Origin: Micrococcales bacterium 73-13
Lineage (GTDB): Bacteria > Actinomycetota > Actinomycetes > Actinomycetales > Microbacteriaceae
DNA length: 39,067 nt
Direction: 5' to 3'
NCBI GenBank assembly: GCA_001898855.1
Contig: MKVN01000045.1
Location: forward strand, 1 to 39,067
The notes beneath the pieces were generated by a model. That model did no database searches. It saw only the letters and a program-made list of their open reading frames with translations, and was not told where the DNA came from. Below, piece by piece: positions 9,042-17,815 of this stretch (position 1 is the stretch's first letter; every line of letters starts with the position of its first letter). The position numbers and the translations under genes were made by a program.

Positions 9042-10466
9042 TCAGATCCCGGCGACCGCCTCGACCTGGCCGCGGGCGATGGCGGACCGCAGCCGCTCGT
9101 GGTCGACCGCCGACCGCTCCGCGTAGCCGAGCGACCAGTCGACGACGGCGCGATCGAGCGCGTCCGAGCCGCCGAGATAGCCGGCGATCGTCGGCGCGGG
9201 GGCGCTCTGCGCGTGCGCCCTGGCGAGCATCACGCCGCACGCCTCGACGTAGGCGATGAACTCCGGCAGGGCGAGTCCGATCGCCTCGATCGAGCCCTTC
9301 TGGTCCCGGAACTGCCGGACGTAGTAGTCGCGCCCGTTCGCGCTGAAATGGCCGAGGAACGGATCCGACACGGCCTGCAGCACGCGCTGGCTCCCCACCA
9401 CGCGCTGCCCCTCGCTGCCGTGCAGCGCCTCGAGGACGCCGTCGGCCCGCGTCCGGGTCGGCACCGGCATCCGGCCGTGGCTGTTGAGCACCGAGGGCGG
9501 CGCCTCCTTCACCTGCAGGATGATCGATCCCCCGCTGTGGTCGCGGAGCACGACGATGAAGCAGCGGGTGCCGACGCTGCCGACGCCGACCACGCGGCGG
9601 GCGACGTCGTCGATCGCGAACTGGCCGAGCAGGATCGCGACGTCGAGCGGGAGCGTCGCCTGGTAGGCGACCATCAGGTCCTCGACGATCGCCTCCTGCT
9701 CGGGCGTCACCCGGGTCAGCAGCGGCGGGTTCTCGATGAGCCGGCGACGGCCGGAGGCGTCGAGCTCGGAGACCTTCTCCAGATAGCGGTCCGCGGTGCG
9801 GCGCTGGGCCTGCTTCACGGCCCGGCTGAGCACGGCGAAGACGCCGTCCCGCCGGCGCTTGGCCGCGACGAGCGCCCGGTCGATGTCGGCCCGGTAGTGG
9901 TAGCGCTGCAGCACCGGCAGGGCGGCGAGCTCCCGCATGCCCTTCCGGTACGCCGCGGCGGCGGCGAGCGCGACGGCGCGGACGTCCTTGGGGGCGTACG
10001 CGTTCTCCTGGGCGGCGATGACGACGCTCGTGACGAGCCGCTTCAGGTCCCACTCCCACGGCGCGATCGCCGCCTCGTCGAAGTCGTTGAGGTCGAACAC
10101 GAGCGTGCGCTCGGGCGAGGCGTAGAGGCCGAAGTTCGAGATGTGCGCGTCGCCGCAGGCGACGACCTCCAGGCCGGTGGTGGTGTCCGCGGCGAGGTCG
10201 AAGGCCATCAGCGCCGCGGCCCCGCGGTAGAACGCGAAGGGGCTCGACGCCATGCGGCCGAGTCGGAGCGGGACGAGCTCGGGCAGCCGGGTCGCGTTCT
10301 GCTGCTGGAGGATCTCCAGCGGGTCGCGGTCCGGCGGCGCGAGCAGGGCGTGCGCGCTGCGCGGGATGTGCTCGCGCAGCGCGCGGCCCGCGGCCGCCGC
10401 CTCCTCGCCGGTGCGGTGGATCGACTGGGTCGGCTGCAGCCGTTCGGTGAACGTCGTCACCGGCAC
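9042..10466 (-). CDS. DUF2252 family protein
   Basis: A 474-residue cytoplasmic protein of the DUF2252 family, whose fold is distantly related to protein and aminoglycoside kinases. Its reaction is not known. Key stretches are SPFAFYRGAAALMAFDL near residue 75, CGDAHISNFGLYASPERTLVFDLNDFDEA near 105-130 (a kinase-like HxxN and a metal-binding D), and APWEWDLKRL. The C-terminal part has GHFSANGRDYYVRQFRDQKGS, also typical. The start is GTG at 10466 (MPVTTFTERL). It lies 53 bp upstream of proS and 46 bp after the PadR gene, same strand. Function is not predicted beyond possible phosphotransfer. Confidence 0.85.
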   Translation of the reverse strand: MPVTTFTERLQPTQSIHRTGEEAAAAGRALREHIPRSAHALLAPPDRDPLEILQQQNATRLPELVPLRLGRMASSPFAFYRGAAALMAFDLAADTTTGLEVVACGDAHISNFGLYASPERTLVFDLNDFDEAAIAPWEWDLKRLVTSVVIAAQENAYAPKDVRAVALAAAAAYRKGMRELAALPVLQRYHYRADIDRALVAAKRRRDGVFAVLSRAVKQAQRRTADRYLEKVSELDASGRRRLIENPPLLTRVTPEQEAIVEDLMVAYQATLPLDVAILLGQFAIDDVARRVVGVGSVGTRCFIVVLRDHSGGSIILQVKEAPPSVLNSHGRMPVPTRTRADGVLEALHGSEGQRVVGSQRVLQAVSDPFLGHFSANGRDYYVRQFRDQKGSIEAIGLALPEFIAYVEACGVMLARAHAQSAPAPTIAGYLGGSDALDRAVVDWSLGYAERSAVDHERLRSAIARGQVEAVAGI

Positions 10467-10512
10467 AGTCTCCCACCGCCGCGCGCCGCGCGCGCCGCCT
10501 ATCCCTAGGGGA

Positions 10513-11118
10513 TCATTCGGCGAGGATGAGGTAGAGCGCCTTCCGGAGCTCGTCGAGCCTGGCGGCCGCGGCGGCGCGCTGCGCGTCGGTCGCGTTCAGC
10601 CGGAACTGGCCGAGCACGGCCATCAGCCGGCCGGCCTGCTCCATGAGCTCGCGGCTCGCGTCGCTCGGGCGCTGCGCCTCGGCCCAGGCGCCGAGCCGCT
10701 CGGCGTGCTCCTCGACGTGGGCGCGGCCCTCGTCGGTCAGCGCGTACTCGGTCTTCCGCCCCTCGCCGGTCTGGGCGATCAGGCCCTCGTCGACGAGCTG
10801 CTGGAGCGTCGGGTAGACGGAGCCGGGGCTCGGTGCCCAGGCGCCCTCGGTGCGCTCGGCGATCGCCTTCATGATGCCGTAGCCGTTGAGGCTCGCGGTC
10901 TCCTCTTCGGCCAGCAGCGCGAGGATCGCGGCGCGGACGTCGCCCCTCGGGCGGCGGCGCGGGCCGCCGGGGTGGCCGCCGCGGAAGGCGCCCGGGCCGA
11001 AGCCGGGCGGGAACGGGCCGAAGCCGGCGCCGAACTCGTGACGGCGGGCGCGGGTGGCCTCGCCGATGCGGTGGTCGTGGCCGGACCTGTTCCGGCCGAT
11101 GTGCTCGTGATGATGCAT
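10513..11118 (-). CDS. PadR-type regulator with His-rich N-terminus (YqjI-like)
   Basis: A 201-residue regulator. Residues 1-30 are histidine-rich (MHHHEHIGRNRSGHDH), then a Gly/Pro/Phe/Arg linker, then a PadR winged helix (DVRAAILALLAEEETASLNGYGIMKAIAERT) with APSPGSVYPTLQQLVDEGLI, and a C-terminal dimerisation helix. A histidine-rich arm on PadR is the plan of E. coli YqjI, a nickel-responsive repressor, so metal sensing is a reasonable inference. The ATG at 11118 has AAGGAG upstream. The promoter carries a palindrome over its -10, which suggests autoregulation. No metal transporter lies beside it, so its target genes are unknown. Confidence 0.85.
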   Translation of the reverse strand: MHHHEHIGRNRSGHDHRIGEATRARRHEFGAGFGPFPPGFGPGAFRGGHPGGPRRRPRGDVRAAILALLAEEETASLNGYGIMKAIAERTEGAWAPSPGSVYPTLQQLVDEGLIAQTGEGRKTEYALTDEGRAHVEEHAERLGAWAEAQRPSDASRELMEQAGRLMAVLGQFRLNATDAQRAAAAARLDELRKALYLILAE

Positions 11119-11133
11119 GATGCTCCTTCTGAG

Positions 11134-11180
11134 AACTTCTAAGTTGCATCAACGATATATCGCTATAGATCGGATGTCAA
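11134..11180 (-). promoter_or_regulatory. padR promoter with overlapping operator
   Basis: On the minus strand TTGACA (11180-11175) is followed after 17 bases by TATCGT (11157-11152). A perfect ten-base palindrome CGATATATCG (11153-11162) overlies this -10. A second dyad AACTT-CT-AAGTT (11134-11145) lies downstream in the leader. The stretch is AT-rich against its surroundings. This is what an autorepressing PadR operator looks like. Confidence 0.6.
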
Positions 11181-11207
11181 TGCCGCCCTGCGGACCGGGC
11201 GATGCGC

Positions 11208-12356
11208 TCAGACGGTGACGACGACCGGCGCGCCGAGCGGGGCGTCCGCCGGGGCCTCGGCGGCGATGCGCTGCGCCTCGGCGATGAGGGTCGCGACGAT
11301 CTCGTCCTCCGGGACCGTCCTGATCACCTCGCCCTTGACGAAGATCTGGCCCTTGCCGTTGCCGGAGGCGACACCGAGGTCGGCCTCGCGCGCCTCCCCG
11401 GGGCCGTTGACGACGCATCCCATCACCGCGACGCGCAGCGGGACGGTCACGTCCTTGAGCCCCTCGGTCACCGCGTCGGCGAGCGTGTAGACGTCGACCT
11501 GCGCCCGCCCGCAGGACGGGCAGGAGACGATCTCGAGCCTGCGCTCGCGGAGGTTCAGCGACTGCAGGATCTGCAGGCCGACCTTGACCTCCTCGACCGG
11601 CGGCGCCGAGAGCGACACCCGGATGGTGTCGCCGAGCCCCTCGCCGAGCAGGATGCCGAACGCCGTCGCCGACTTGATCGTGCCCTGGAAGGCCGGCCCC
11701 GCCTCGGTCACGCCGAGGTGCAGCGGCCAGTCGCCGCGCTCGGCGAGCAGTCGGTAGGCCTTGACCATGACCACCGGGTCGTTGTGCTTGACCGAGATCT
11801 TGAAGTCGTGGAAGTCGTGCTCCTCGAACAGGCTCGCCTCCCAGACCGCCGACTCGACCAGCGCCTCCGGTGTCGCCTTGCCGTGCTTCTGCAGCAGGCT
11901 CGGCTCGAGCGAGCCGGCGTTGACGCCGATCCGCAGCGAGGTGCCCGCGGCCTTCGCGGCGGCGGCGATCGCGCCGACCTGGTCGTCGAATCTGCGGATG
12001 TTCCCCGGGTTGACGCGCACCGCCGCGCAGCCGGCGTCGATCGCCTGGAAGACGTACTTCGGCTGGAAGTGGATGTCGGCGATGACCGGGATCTGCGACT
12101 TCTTCGCGATGATGTGCAGCACGTCGGCGTCGTCCTGCGACGGGACCGCGACGCGGACGATGTCGCAGCCGGAGGCCGTGAGCTCGGCGATCTGCTGCAG
12201 CGTGCCGTTGATGTCGGTCGTCTTCGTCGTCGTCATCGACTGGACCGAGACCGGCGCGCCGCCCCCGACCAGCACCTTGCCGACCCGGATCTGCCGGGAG
12301 GCGCGACGCGGCGCGAGCGTCAGGGGCTCGGGCCGTCCGAGGTTCACCGCGGGCAC
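11208..12356 (-). CDS. ispG: 4-hydroxy-3-methylbut-2-en-1-yl diphosphate synthase
   Basis: IspG (GcpE) is the iron-sulfur enzyme that converts MEcPP to HMBPP, the sixth enzymatic step of the MEP isoprenoid pathway. The 382-residue product has the TIM-barrel core ([29 protein letters not shown]) and the C-terminal cluster-binding domain with SCPSCGR and [11 protein letters not shown], which supply three cysteines to the 4Fe-4S cluster. Length is normal for the short bacterial form. The GTG at 12356 is preceded by TACGCT at six bases, so the gene has its own leaderless promoter besides possible readthrough from rseP, 70 bp upstream. It works with dxr, also in this window. Confidence 0.95.
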   Translation of the reverse strand: MPAVNLGRPEPLTLAPRRASRQIRVGKVLVGGGAPVSVQSMTTTKTTDINGTLQQIAELTASGCDIVRVAVPSQDDADVLHIIAKKSQIPVIADIHFQPKYVFQAIDAGCAAVRVNPGNIRRFDDQVGAIAAAAKAAGTSLRIGVNAGSLEPSLLQKHGKATPEALVESAVWEASLFEEHDFHDFKISVKHNDPVVMVKAYRLLAERGDWPLHLGVTEAGPAFQGTIKSATAFGILLGEGLGDTIRVSLSAPPVEEVKVGLQILQSLNLRERRLEIVSCPSCGRAQVDVYTLADAVTEGLKDVTVPLRVAVMGCVVNGPGEAREADLGVASGNGKGQIFVKGEVIRTVPEDEIVATLIAEAQRIAAEAPADAPLGAPVVVTV

Positions 12357-12362
12357 GGCTCC

Positions 12363-12368
12363 AGCGTA
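12363..12368 (-). promoter_or_regulatory. -10 box TACGCT, leaderless start of ispG
   Basis: TACGCT on the minus strand, then GGAGCC, then the ispG GTG. The box-to-start distance is six bases. The GGAG lies only two bases from the GTG, too close to serve as a normal ribosome binding site. Confidence 0.5.
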
Positions 12369-12426
12369 CGCGTCGCCGCCCGGAGCTCGTCCCAGCTGCG
12401 CCGCGGGACGCGCCGAGCGCCGTCGG

Positions 12427-13740
12427 CTACAGGATGCTGATCGGCTTGATGATGTCGGCGAGGATCACGAACGCGCCGAGCGCGAGCAGCAGCACCGTCA
12501 CCGCGAGCGTCAGCGGCGCGAGCTTCTGGATGTCGATCGGCCCCGGGTCCGGCCGGCGGCGCAGCCGCGCGAACCACCGCCGCAGCCCCTCCCACAGCGC
12601 GCCGAACACGTGGCCACCGTCGAGCGGCACCAGCGGGATGAGGTTGAAGAGGAACAGCGCGACGTTCAGCGAGCCGAGCAGGCCGACGATCGAGGAGGCC
12701 CGATCGGCGACGCTCGCGGTCTGGTAGCTCGTGATCTCGCCCGCCAGGCGCCCGATCCCGACCACGCCGACGAGGCCGTTCGGGTCCCGCTCGCCCCCGC
12801 CGAACATCGCGACGCCGAGGTCCCACACCCGCTGCGGCAGCGTGGCGATCGCGCCGACCACGGCGCCGACGTTCTCCCCGACGGCGGGGAGCACCGCCAG
12901 CGGCGACTGCCGGACGTTCTCGGTGCCGGGCCGGATGCCGAGCACCCCGACGTCGACGACCTCCGGCTCGCCGTCCGCGCCGACGATCACGGCGCCCTCG
13001 TCGTCGAGCGCGTAGTTCTGCGAGAGCAGCGGGGTCGCGGTGAGCCCCACCTGCTCGCCGGCCCGCTCGACGGTCAGGTCGATCGGCTGCCCGGGGTGCA
13101 CTCGGATCGCCTCGGCCACGTCGACCCAGGCGGTCGTCGCGACCCCGTCGATCGCGACGATCCGATCCCCCGGCTCGATGCCGGCGACGACGGCCGGCGC
13201 CGGATCGTCGGTCGCGGCGCACTCGGTCCGGTCGCTGCCGACCGGGATGACGCAGGTCGACACGCTGCCGACGACGTTCGTGACCTGCGGGATGCCGAAG
13301 CCGCAGAGCACGATCGCGAAGCAGACCACCGCGAGGAGGAGGTTCATCGCCGGGCCGCCGAGCATGATGACGATCCGCTTCCAGATGGGCAGCCGGTAGA
13401 ACGCGCGGGCCGGGTCCTCGCTCGGCCCGGCCTCCTGCACCGCGGCGTCGAAGAAGCTGGTCGTCGAGTCGCGCATCGGATCGCCGTCGTGCCTCGGCGG
13501 GTACATGCCGGCCATCGCGATGTAGCCGCCGAGCGGGAGCAGCTTGATGCCGTACTCGGTCTCGCCGCGCCGGCGCGACCACAGCGTCGGGCCGAAGCCG
13601 ATCATGTACCTGCTCACGTACACGCCGAAGCGCTTGGCGGGGACGAGATGCCCGAGCTCGTGCAGCCCGATCGAGATCGCGAGGCCGATGAGGACGAGCA
13701 CGATGCCGAGCACGTACAGCAGCACGGTCTCCAGGTTCAC
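12427..13740 (-). CDS. rseP: site-2 protease, RseP/Rip1 family (M50)
   Basis: An intramembrane zinc protease that cuts membrane proteins such as anti-sigma factors in regulated proteolysis. The 437-residue product has HELGH at residues 27-31 in the first membrane segment, a PDZ domain in the middle ([22 protein letters not shown]), and C-terminal helices with [11 protein letters not shown], where the Asp is the third zinc ligand. I chose the GTG at 13740 because GAGGAGGG lies just upstream and the protein then starts directly before the first helix. A longer frame from 13776 is less likely. In related genomes it sits between dxr and ispG; here two plus-strand genes separate it from dxr. Confidence 0.93.
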   Translation of the reverse strand: MNLETVLLYVLGIVLVLIGLAISIGLHELGHLVPAKRFGVYVSRYMIGFGPTLWSRRRGETEYGIKLLPLGGYIAMAGMYPPRHDGDPMRDSTTSFFDAAVQEAGPSEDPARAFYRLPIWKRIVIMLGGPAMNLLLAVVCFAIVLCGFGIPQVTNVVGSVSTCVIPVGSDRTECAATDDPAPAVVAGIEPGDRIVAIDGVATTAWVDVAEAIRVHPGQPIDLTVERAGEQVGLTATPLLSQNYALDDEGAVIVGADGEPEVVDVGVLGIRPGTENVRQSPLAVLPAVGENVGAVVGAIATLPQRVWDLGVAMFGGGERDPNGLVGVVGIGRLAGEITSYQTASVADRASSIVGLLGSLNVALFLFNLIPLVPLDGGHVFGALWEGLRRWFARLRRRPDPGPIDIQKLAPLTLAVTVLLLALGAFVILADIIKPISIL

Positions 13741-13759
13741 GCGACCCTCCTCGGCGACA

Positions 13760-13765
13760 ACCGTA
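13760..13765 (-). promoter_or_regulatory. candidate -10 box for rseP
   Basis: TACGGT on the minus strand lies about 20 bases before the rseP GTG and would give a short leader containing its Shine-Dalgarno. No clear -35 is present. Confidence 0.3.
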
Positions 13766-13802
13766 TCGGCGACCACTGATCGCGGAGCGTGAGAACGCTG
13801 TG

Positions 13803-13812
13803 CCCCCCCCCC
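13803..13812 (+). repeat. run of ten cytosines
   Basis: An uninterrupted C10 lies in the divergent gap between rseP and the second padR gene, outside both predicted promoters. Homopolymers this long are slippage-prone, and it is the longest single-base run I noticed in the window. Confidence 0.8.
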
Positions 13813-13831
13813 GCTATCGCGCTTCCCGTCA

Positions 13832-13867
13832 ATACCTAGAACTGCAATGTATAGTTCTGGCAGGTAT
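13832..13867. promoter_or_regulatory. long dyad operator and -10 box of the second padR gene
   Basis: ATACCT-AGAACT (13832-13843) is mirrored by AGTTCT-GGC-AGGTAT (13853-13867), giving two six-base arms on each side with one three-base offset. The -10 box TATAGT (13850-13855) lies inside. An upstream -35 is weak. This is a strong candidate for autoregulation by the PadR protein encoded next. Confidence 0.65.
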
Positions 13868-13883
13868 CGAGGAGGGAGGCGCC

Positions 13884-14240
13884 GTGCGGATCGACAAGGA
13901 CCTCGTCGCGGCGGTCGCGACGCCGCTCGTGCTCGCGATCCTCGCCGAGGGGCGCAGCTACGGCTACGCGATCCTCGCCCGGGTCCGGGAGCTGTCCGGC
14001 GGCGAGCTCGAGTGGAGCGACGGCATGCTCTACCCGCTGCTCCACCGGCTCCAGGCGCTCGGCCTGCTCGCCGCGGAATGGGGCTCGTCGCCCGAGGGGC
14101 GGCGGCGCAAGTACTACGCGATCACCGAGGCCGGGCGCCGCGAGCTCGCCGAGCAGCGCAGCCAGTGGGCCGCGGTGACGCAGACGCTCGACCGGCTCTG
14201 GGAGCGGGGCGGACCCGCGCCCCTGCTCGGGGGCACCTGA
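13884..14240 (+). CDS. PadR family transcriptional regulator
   Basis: A 118-residue winged-helix regulator of the short PadR subfamily 2. It reads VRIDKDLVAAVATPLVLAILAEGRSYGYAILARVRELSGGELEWSDGMLYPLLHRLQALGLL, with the typical wing (EGRRRKYYAIT). The start GTG at 13884 has GGAGGGAGG upstream; an earlier in-frame start at 13800 would run through the operator and is rejected. Its stop overlaps the next gene's ATG by one base (TGATG), so the two are translationally coupled. Small PadR proteins paired with membrane proteins usually repress that same operon. The ligand is unknown. Confidence 0.9.
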   Translation: MRIDKDLVAAVATPLVLAILAEGRSYGYAILARVRELSGGELEWSDGMLYPLLHRLQALGLLAAEWGSSPEGRRRKYYAITEAGRRELAEQRSQWAAVTQTLDRLWERGGPAPLLGGT

Positions 14241-15649
14241 TGGCCGGCGCGGCGCTCGAGGCGCGCATCGCGGAGTGGCGCGGCTACGTCGACCGCGCGA
14301 GGACGATCGAGCCGGCCGAGGCCGAGGAGCTCGAGACGCACCTGCGCGACCGCGTCGACGAGCTCCGCGCGGCGGGCCTCGACGACGACGAGGCCTTCCT
14401 CGTCGCGGTCAAGCGGCTCGGGGCGATCGACGCGATCTCCCGCGAGTTCGCCCGGACGAACAGCGCCCGGCTGTGGAAGCAGCTCGTCGCGGCGCCCGCC
14501 CCAGCGGAGCGCGGCGGCGGGGCCGGCGGCCTCCGCTCGGCGCTGCTGATCGGCCTCGCGGCGGCCGCCGTCCTCCAGCTCATCCGCGTGCTGTCGATCG
14601 CGACCTCCACCCGCAAGCTCGACACGCAGCTCTTCGGCCTCCCCGCCGACCCGACCTGGCTGCTGCGCAACGCCGGGATGATCCCGGTCGCCGCGGTCGC
14701 CGCTTGGCTGCTCGTGCGCCGCCGACCGGGCCTGCGCATCGTGCTCGCGACGGCGATCCCCTTCGGGCTCGTCGCGCTCGCGGTCAACCTGATGCCGTCC
14801 CAGCTCCTGCTGAGCGGGGACGGCATCGGCGCGCAGACCCTCGTCCTCACCGCGCTGCACGCCCCGATCGCCTGCTGGCTGTTCGTCGGCCTCGCCTACA
14901 CCGCGACCGGGTGGCGCGACACCGGGCGGCGGATGGATCTCGTGCGCTTCACGGGCGAGGGCCTCGTCTACTACGTCCTCATCGCGCTCGGCGGTCAGCT
15001 GCTCTTCGGGCTCACCGTCGCGATCCTCATGCCGCTCGCGCCCGGGGTCGTCACGCCGCTCCTGGAGTGGGGCGTCCTGTCCCTCGCGGTCATCGCGTTC
15101 CCCTTCGCCGCCTGGCTCGTCGAGCTCAAGCAGTCGGTCATCGAGAACATCGCGCCCGTCCTCGCCCGCACCTTCACCCCGCTCTTCGCGATCGTCACCG
15201 TCGCGAGCGCGGCCGTCTACCTCGTGCTCGGCGCGACGCAGCCCTTCAACCGCGAGCTCATGATCGTCTTCGACGCGATCCTCGTGCTCGCCCTCGCGCT
15301 CGTCCTCTACAATCTCTCGGCGCGCACCGAGGGCCGGGCGACCCGGTTCTTCGACATCGCGGGGCTCGTCGCCGTCGTCGGCGCGCTCGGGCTCGACGCC
15401 TTCGTCCTCGTCGACCTCGTCGGCCGGATCGGCGAGCACGGCTGGACGCCGAACCGGGTCGCGGCGGCGGGGCTCAACGTGCTGCTCTTCGCCGTCCTCG
15501 CGGTCGCGGCCGTGCTCTCGGCGCTCCAGCTCGCGGGCCGGCGCCCCGTCGCGGCGCTCGAGCGCTGGCTGATGGGGACGCTGCCGGCCTACTCGCTGTG
15601 GGCGGCGTTCGTCGCGATCGGGCTGCCGCTGCTCTTCGCGTCCGGCTGA
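14240..15649 (+). CDS. multi-pass membrane protein with permease-prefix domain
   Basis: A 469-residue membrane protein. Residues 1-75 form a cytoplasmic helical domain (ARTIEPAEAEELETHLRDRVDELRAAGLDDDEAFLVAVKRLG) matching the permease-prefix/HAAS type often fused to membrane proteins downstream of PadR genes. From about residue 95 there are about ten or more hydrophobic segments with no ATPase or catalytic motif. It may sense envelope stress or bind a small molecule together with PadR, but no substrate is evident. It is coupled to padR and ends 11 bp before dxr, facing it. With padR it splits the usual dxr-rseP pair. Confidence 0.8.
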   Translation: MAGAALEARIAEWRGYVDRARTIEPAEAEELETHLRDRVDELRAAGLDDDEAFLVAVKRLGAIDAISREFARTNSARLWKQLVAAPAPAERGGGAGGLRSALLIGLAAAAVLQLIRVLSIATSTRKLDTQLFGLPADPTWLLRNAGMIPVAAVAAWLLVRRRPGLRIVLATAIPFGLVALAVNLMPSQLLLSGDGIGAQTLVLTALHAPIACWLFVGLAYTATGWRDTGRRMDLVRFTGEGLVYYVLIALGGQLLFGLTVAILMPLAPGVVTPLLEWGVLSLAVIAFPFAAWLVELKQSVIENIAPVLARTFTPLFAIVTVASAAVYLVLGATQPFNRELMIVFDAILVLALALVLYNLSARTEGRATRFFDIAGLVAVVGALGLDAFVLVDLVGRIGEHGWTPNRVAAAGLNVLLFAVLAVAAVLSALQLAGRRPVAALERWLMGTLPAYSLWAAFVAIGLPLLFASG

Positions 15650-15660
15650 GTCCGGCCGCG

Positions 15661-16746
15661 TCAGGGCAGCCGGCGCCCGGCGGCTGCGCGCGCCCAGGCG
15701 TCGGCGGCGAGGACCGAGTCGAGGCTCGGCGCGCCGGCCTCGGGCTCGTGCGCGTCGACGACGCGCTCGATCGTGCCGACGATGTCGAGGAACCCGATCC
15801 GGCCGTCATGGAAGGCGTCGACGGCGACCTCGTTCGCCGCGTTGAAGACCGCGGGGAACGTGCCGCCGGCGCTCCCGACCCGCTTCGCGAGCGCGACCGC
15901 CGGGAACGCCGCGTGGTCGAGCGGCTCGAACGTCCACTGCGCGGCCCGGGTCCAGTCCAGCGGCGCGCCGGCGCCGGGCACCCGGTCCGGCCAGCCGAGG
16001 CCGAGCGAGATCGGCAGCCGCATGTCCGGCGGGGACGCCTGCGCGATCGTCGAGCCGTCGACGAACTCGACCATCGAGTGCACGACCGACTGGGGGTGCA
16101 CGACGACCTCGATCCGCTCGTACGGCACGCCGAACAGCAGATGCGCCTCGATCACCTCAAGGCCCTTGTTCACCAGCGTCGCGGAGTTCGTCGTGATGAC
16201 CCGGCCCATGTCCCAGGTCGGATGCGCGAGCGCCTCCGCCGGGGTCGCCGCCGTCAGCGACTCGCGGCTGCGGCCCCGGAACGGACCGCCGCTCGCGGTC
16301 AGCACCAGGCGGCGGACCTCCGCCGGCGCGCCGGACCGGAGGGCCTGCGCGACGGCGCTGTGCTCGGAGTCGACCGGGACGATCTGGCCCGGCGCCGCCG
16401 CGGCCGTCACGAGCGGGCCGCCGACGATGAGCGACTCCTTGTTCGCGAGCGCGAGCGTCGCGCCGGTTGCGAGCGCCACGAGCGTCGGGGCGAGGCCGAC
16501 GGCGCCGGTGATGCCGTTCAGCACGACGTCCGCCTCGACGTCGCCGATCAGCCGCACCGCGTCCTCCGCGCCGATCGCGGTCGCCGAGCGCGGCACGCCG
16601 AGCGCCGCGGCCTGCTCGGCGAGCAGCGCCGCGTTGCTGCCCGCGGCGAGCCCGACCACCCGGAACCGGTCCGGCGCGGACCGCACCACGTCGAGCGCCT
16701 GGGTGCCGATCGAGCCGGTGCTGCCGAGGATCAGGACGCGGCGCAT
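15661..16746 (-). CDS. dxr: 1-deoxy-D-xylulose 5-phosphate reductoisomerase
   Basis: DXR (IspC) makes 2-C-methyl-D-erythritol 4-phosphate from DXP using NADPH and a divalent metal, the first committed step of the MEP pathway and the target of fosmidomycin. The 361-residue product begins with the nucleotide-binding loop [21 protein letters not shown]. It has the metal and substrate motifs [23 protein letters not shown] and [12 protein letters not shown], and the family stretch [24 protein letters not shown]. It is slightly shorter than E. coli Dxr (about 400 residues) but has all domains. The ATG at 16746 is preceded by TAGCGT at six bases, so it is probably leaderless. Confidence 0.96.
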   Translation of the reverse strand: MRRVLILGSTGSIGTQALDVVRSAPDRFRVVGLAAGSNAALLAEQAAALGVPRSATAIGAEDAVRLIGDVEADVVLNGITGAVGLAPTLVALATGATLALANKESLIVGGPLVTAAAAPGQIVPVDSEHSAVAQALRSGAPAEVRRLVLTASGGPFRGRSRESLTAATPAEALAHPTWDMGRVITTNSATLVNKGLEVIEAHLLFGVPYERIEVVVHPQSVVHSMVEFVDGSTIAQASPPDMRLPISLGLGWPDRVPGAGAPLDWTRAAQWTFEPLDHAAFPAVALAKRVGSAGGTFPAVFNAANEVAVDAFHDGRIGFLDIVGTIERVVDAHEPEAGAPSLDSVLAADAWARAAAGRRLP

Positions 16747-16752
16747 GGCATC

Positions 16753-16758
16753 ACGCTA
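16753..16758 (-). promoter_or_regulatory. -10 box TAGCGT, leaderless start of dxr
   Basis: On the minus strand TAGCGT, then GATGCC, then the dxr ATG. Spacing is six bases and there is no Shine-Dalgarno. Confidence 0.55.
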
Positions 16759-16768
16759 GCGCGAGCGG

Positions 16769-17764
16769 CTACTGCGCCGCCTCGATGTGGATGAGGAACA
16801 CCAGCGTCTGCCCGCCCAGTTCGTGCTTCGCCGGGTCGGTGCCGTAGGCGAGGTCCGGCGGGATCGAGACGAGCACCGTCGAGCCGACCTTCTGGCCGAC
16901 GATCGCCGCGGCGAAGCCGGTGATCACGCCGCCGGTGGAGAACGTCGCCGGCGTGCCGCGCGCGTAGCTGCTGTCGAAGACCTCCTTGGTGTCCCAGCTC
17001 AGCCCGTGGTAGTCGATGGTCACCGTGGCGGGGTTCGGCACGACCGCGCCGTCGCCCTCCTCGAGCACCGTCAGCACCAGATCGGTCGGTGCGGGTGCGT
17101 CGGGAATGGTCACGGTCGGCGGGCTGGTCGTCAGGTCCACCGCGGGGATGTCGGTCGTCCACGCGGACGGGGTGGGCAGCGGCGTCGCGCTCGGCTCGCT
17201 CGTGGTCGGCGTCTCCTCCAGGGAGAGGATGTCCGCCACCAGCAGCAAGGACTGGCCGGCCTGGAGGCCGACGTCCGGCAGGCCGTCCGCGCCGAAGCCC
17301 TCGGCCGGCGGGATGACCGCGACCACGCGCGAGCCCGCGGTCGAGCAGCGCAGCGCGGACTCCATGCCGGGGATCGCGCTCCCGCTCTCGTACACGAACG
17401 GCACCGGGTCGGTGCTGATGTCGTGCGAGTCCTCGATCAGCTCGCCGGTCGCGCCGTTGTAGATCGCGTAGAAGAGGTTCGCGGTCCAGCCGTCGTCGAG
17501 CGCCTGGCCGGATCCGTCGACGAGGACGGACCGCTCGGTGCGGTCGGTCTGCAGCGGGAAGGACGCGTCGACGGCGAGCGCGCCGCCGAGGTCGCCCCGG
17601 ACGGTCACCGAGGCGGAGGCGTCGCCCGGCGCGGCCGGCTGGCAGTCGGCGGCCGACGAGGTCGAGGTCGGCGCCGGCGCGGTCGAGCCGCAGGCGGTGA
17701 GCGCGACGGCCGCGAGCGCGGCGGTCAGCGAGACGGACAGGACGGCGGTGAGGCTCCGAGGCAC
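16769..17764 (-). CDS. FKBP-type peptidyl-prolyl isomerase lipoprotein
   Basis: A 331-residue lipoprotein: signal peptide MPRSLTAVLSVSLTAALAAVALTAC with lipobox Cys at residue 25, so it is anchored outside the membrane. It has two FKBP-like domains. The first (about 75-185) is diverged, with GSAIPGMESALRCSTAGSRVVAVIPPAEGFG. The second (about 235-331) is close to consensus, with VTIDYHGLSWDTKEVFDSSYARGTPATF, GFAAAIVGQKVGSTVLVSIPPDLAYG and LVFLIHIEAAQ. It probably assists folding of exported proteins. A Pro/Thr/Ser-rich linker joins the domains. GTG start at 17764 with TATCGT six bases upstream. It lies 22 bp upstream of dxr on the same strand. Confidence 0.92.
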   Translation of the reverse strand: MPRSLTAVLSVSLTAALAAVALTACGSTAPAPTSTSSAADCQPAAPGDASASVTVRGDLGGALAVDASFPLQTDRTERSVLVDGSGQALDDGWTANLFYAIYNGATGELIEDSHDISTDPVPFVYESGSAIPGMESALRCSTAGSRVVAVIPPAEGFGADGLPDVGLQAGQSLLLVADILSLEETPTTSEPSATPLPTPSAWTTDIPAVDLTTSPPTVTIPDAPAPTDLVLTVLEEGDGAVVPNPATVTIDYHGLSWDTKEVFDSSYARGTPATFSTGGVITGFAAAIVGQKVGSTVLVSIPPDLAYGTDPAKHELGGQTLVFLIHIEAAQ

Positions 17765-17770
17765 GTCGCG

Positions 17771-17790
17771 ACGATAGCCGACGAGGCTAT
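17771..17790 (-). promoter_or_regulatory. leaderless -10 box and dyad upstream of the FKBP gene
   Basis: TATCGT (17776-17771, minus) lies six bases before the GTG at 17764. A dyad ATAGCC-GACGA-GGCTAT (17774-17790) overlaps it. The dyad is 25 bases past the OsmC stop, so it may end that transcript or serve as an operator here. Confidence 0.45.
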
Positions 17791-17815
17791 GCGGGACCTG
17801 TGCCGCGGCCGCTCG

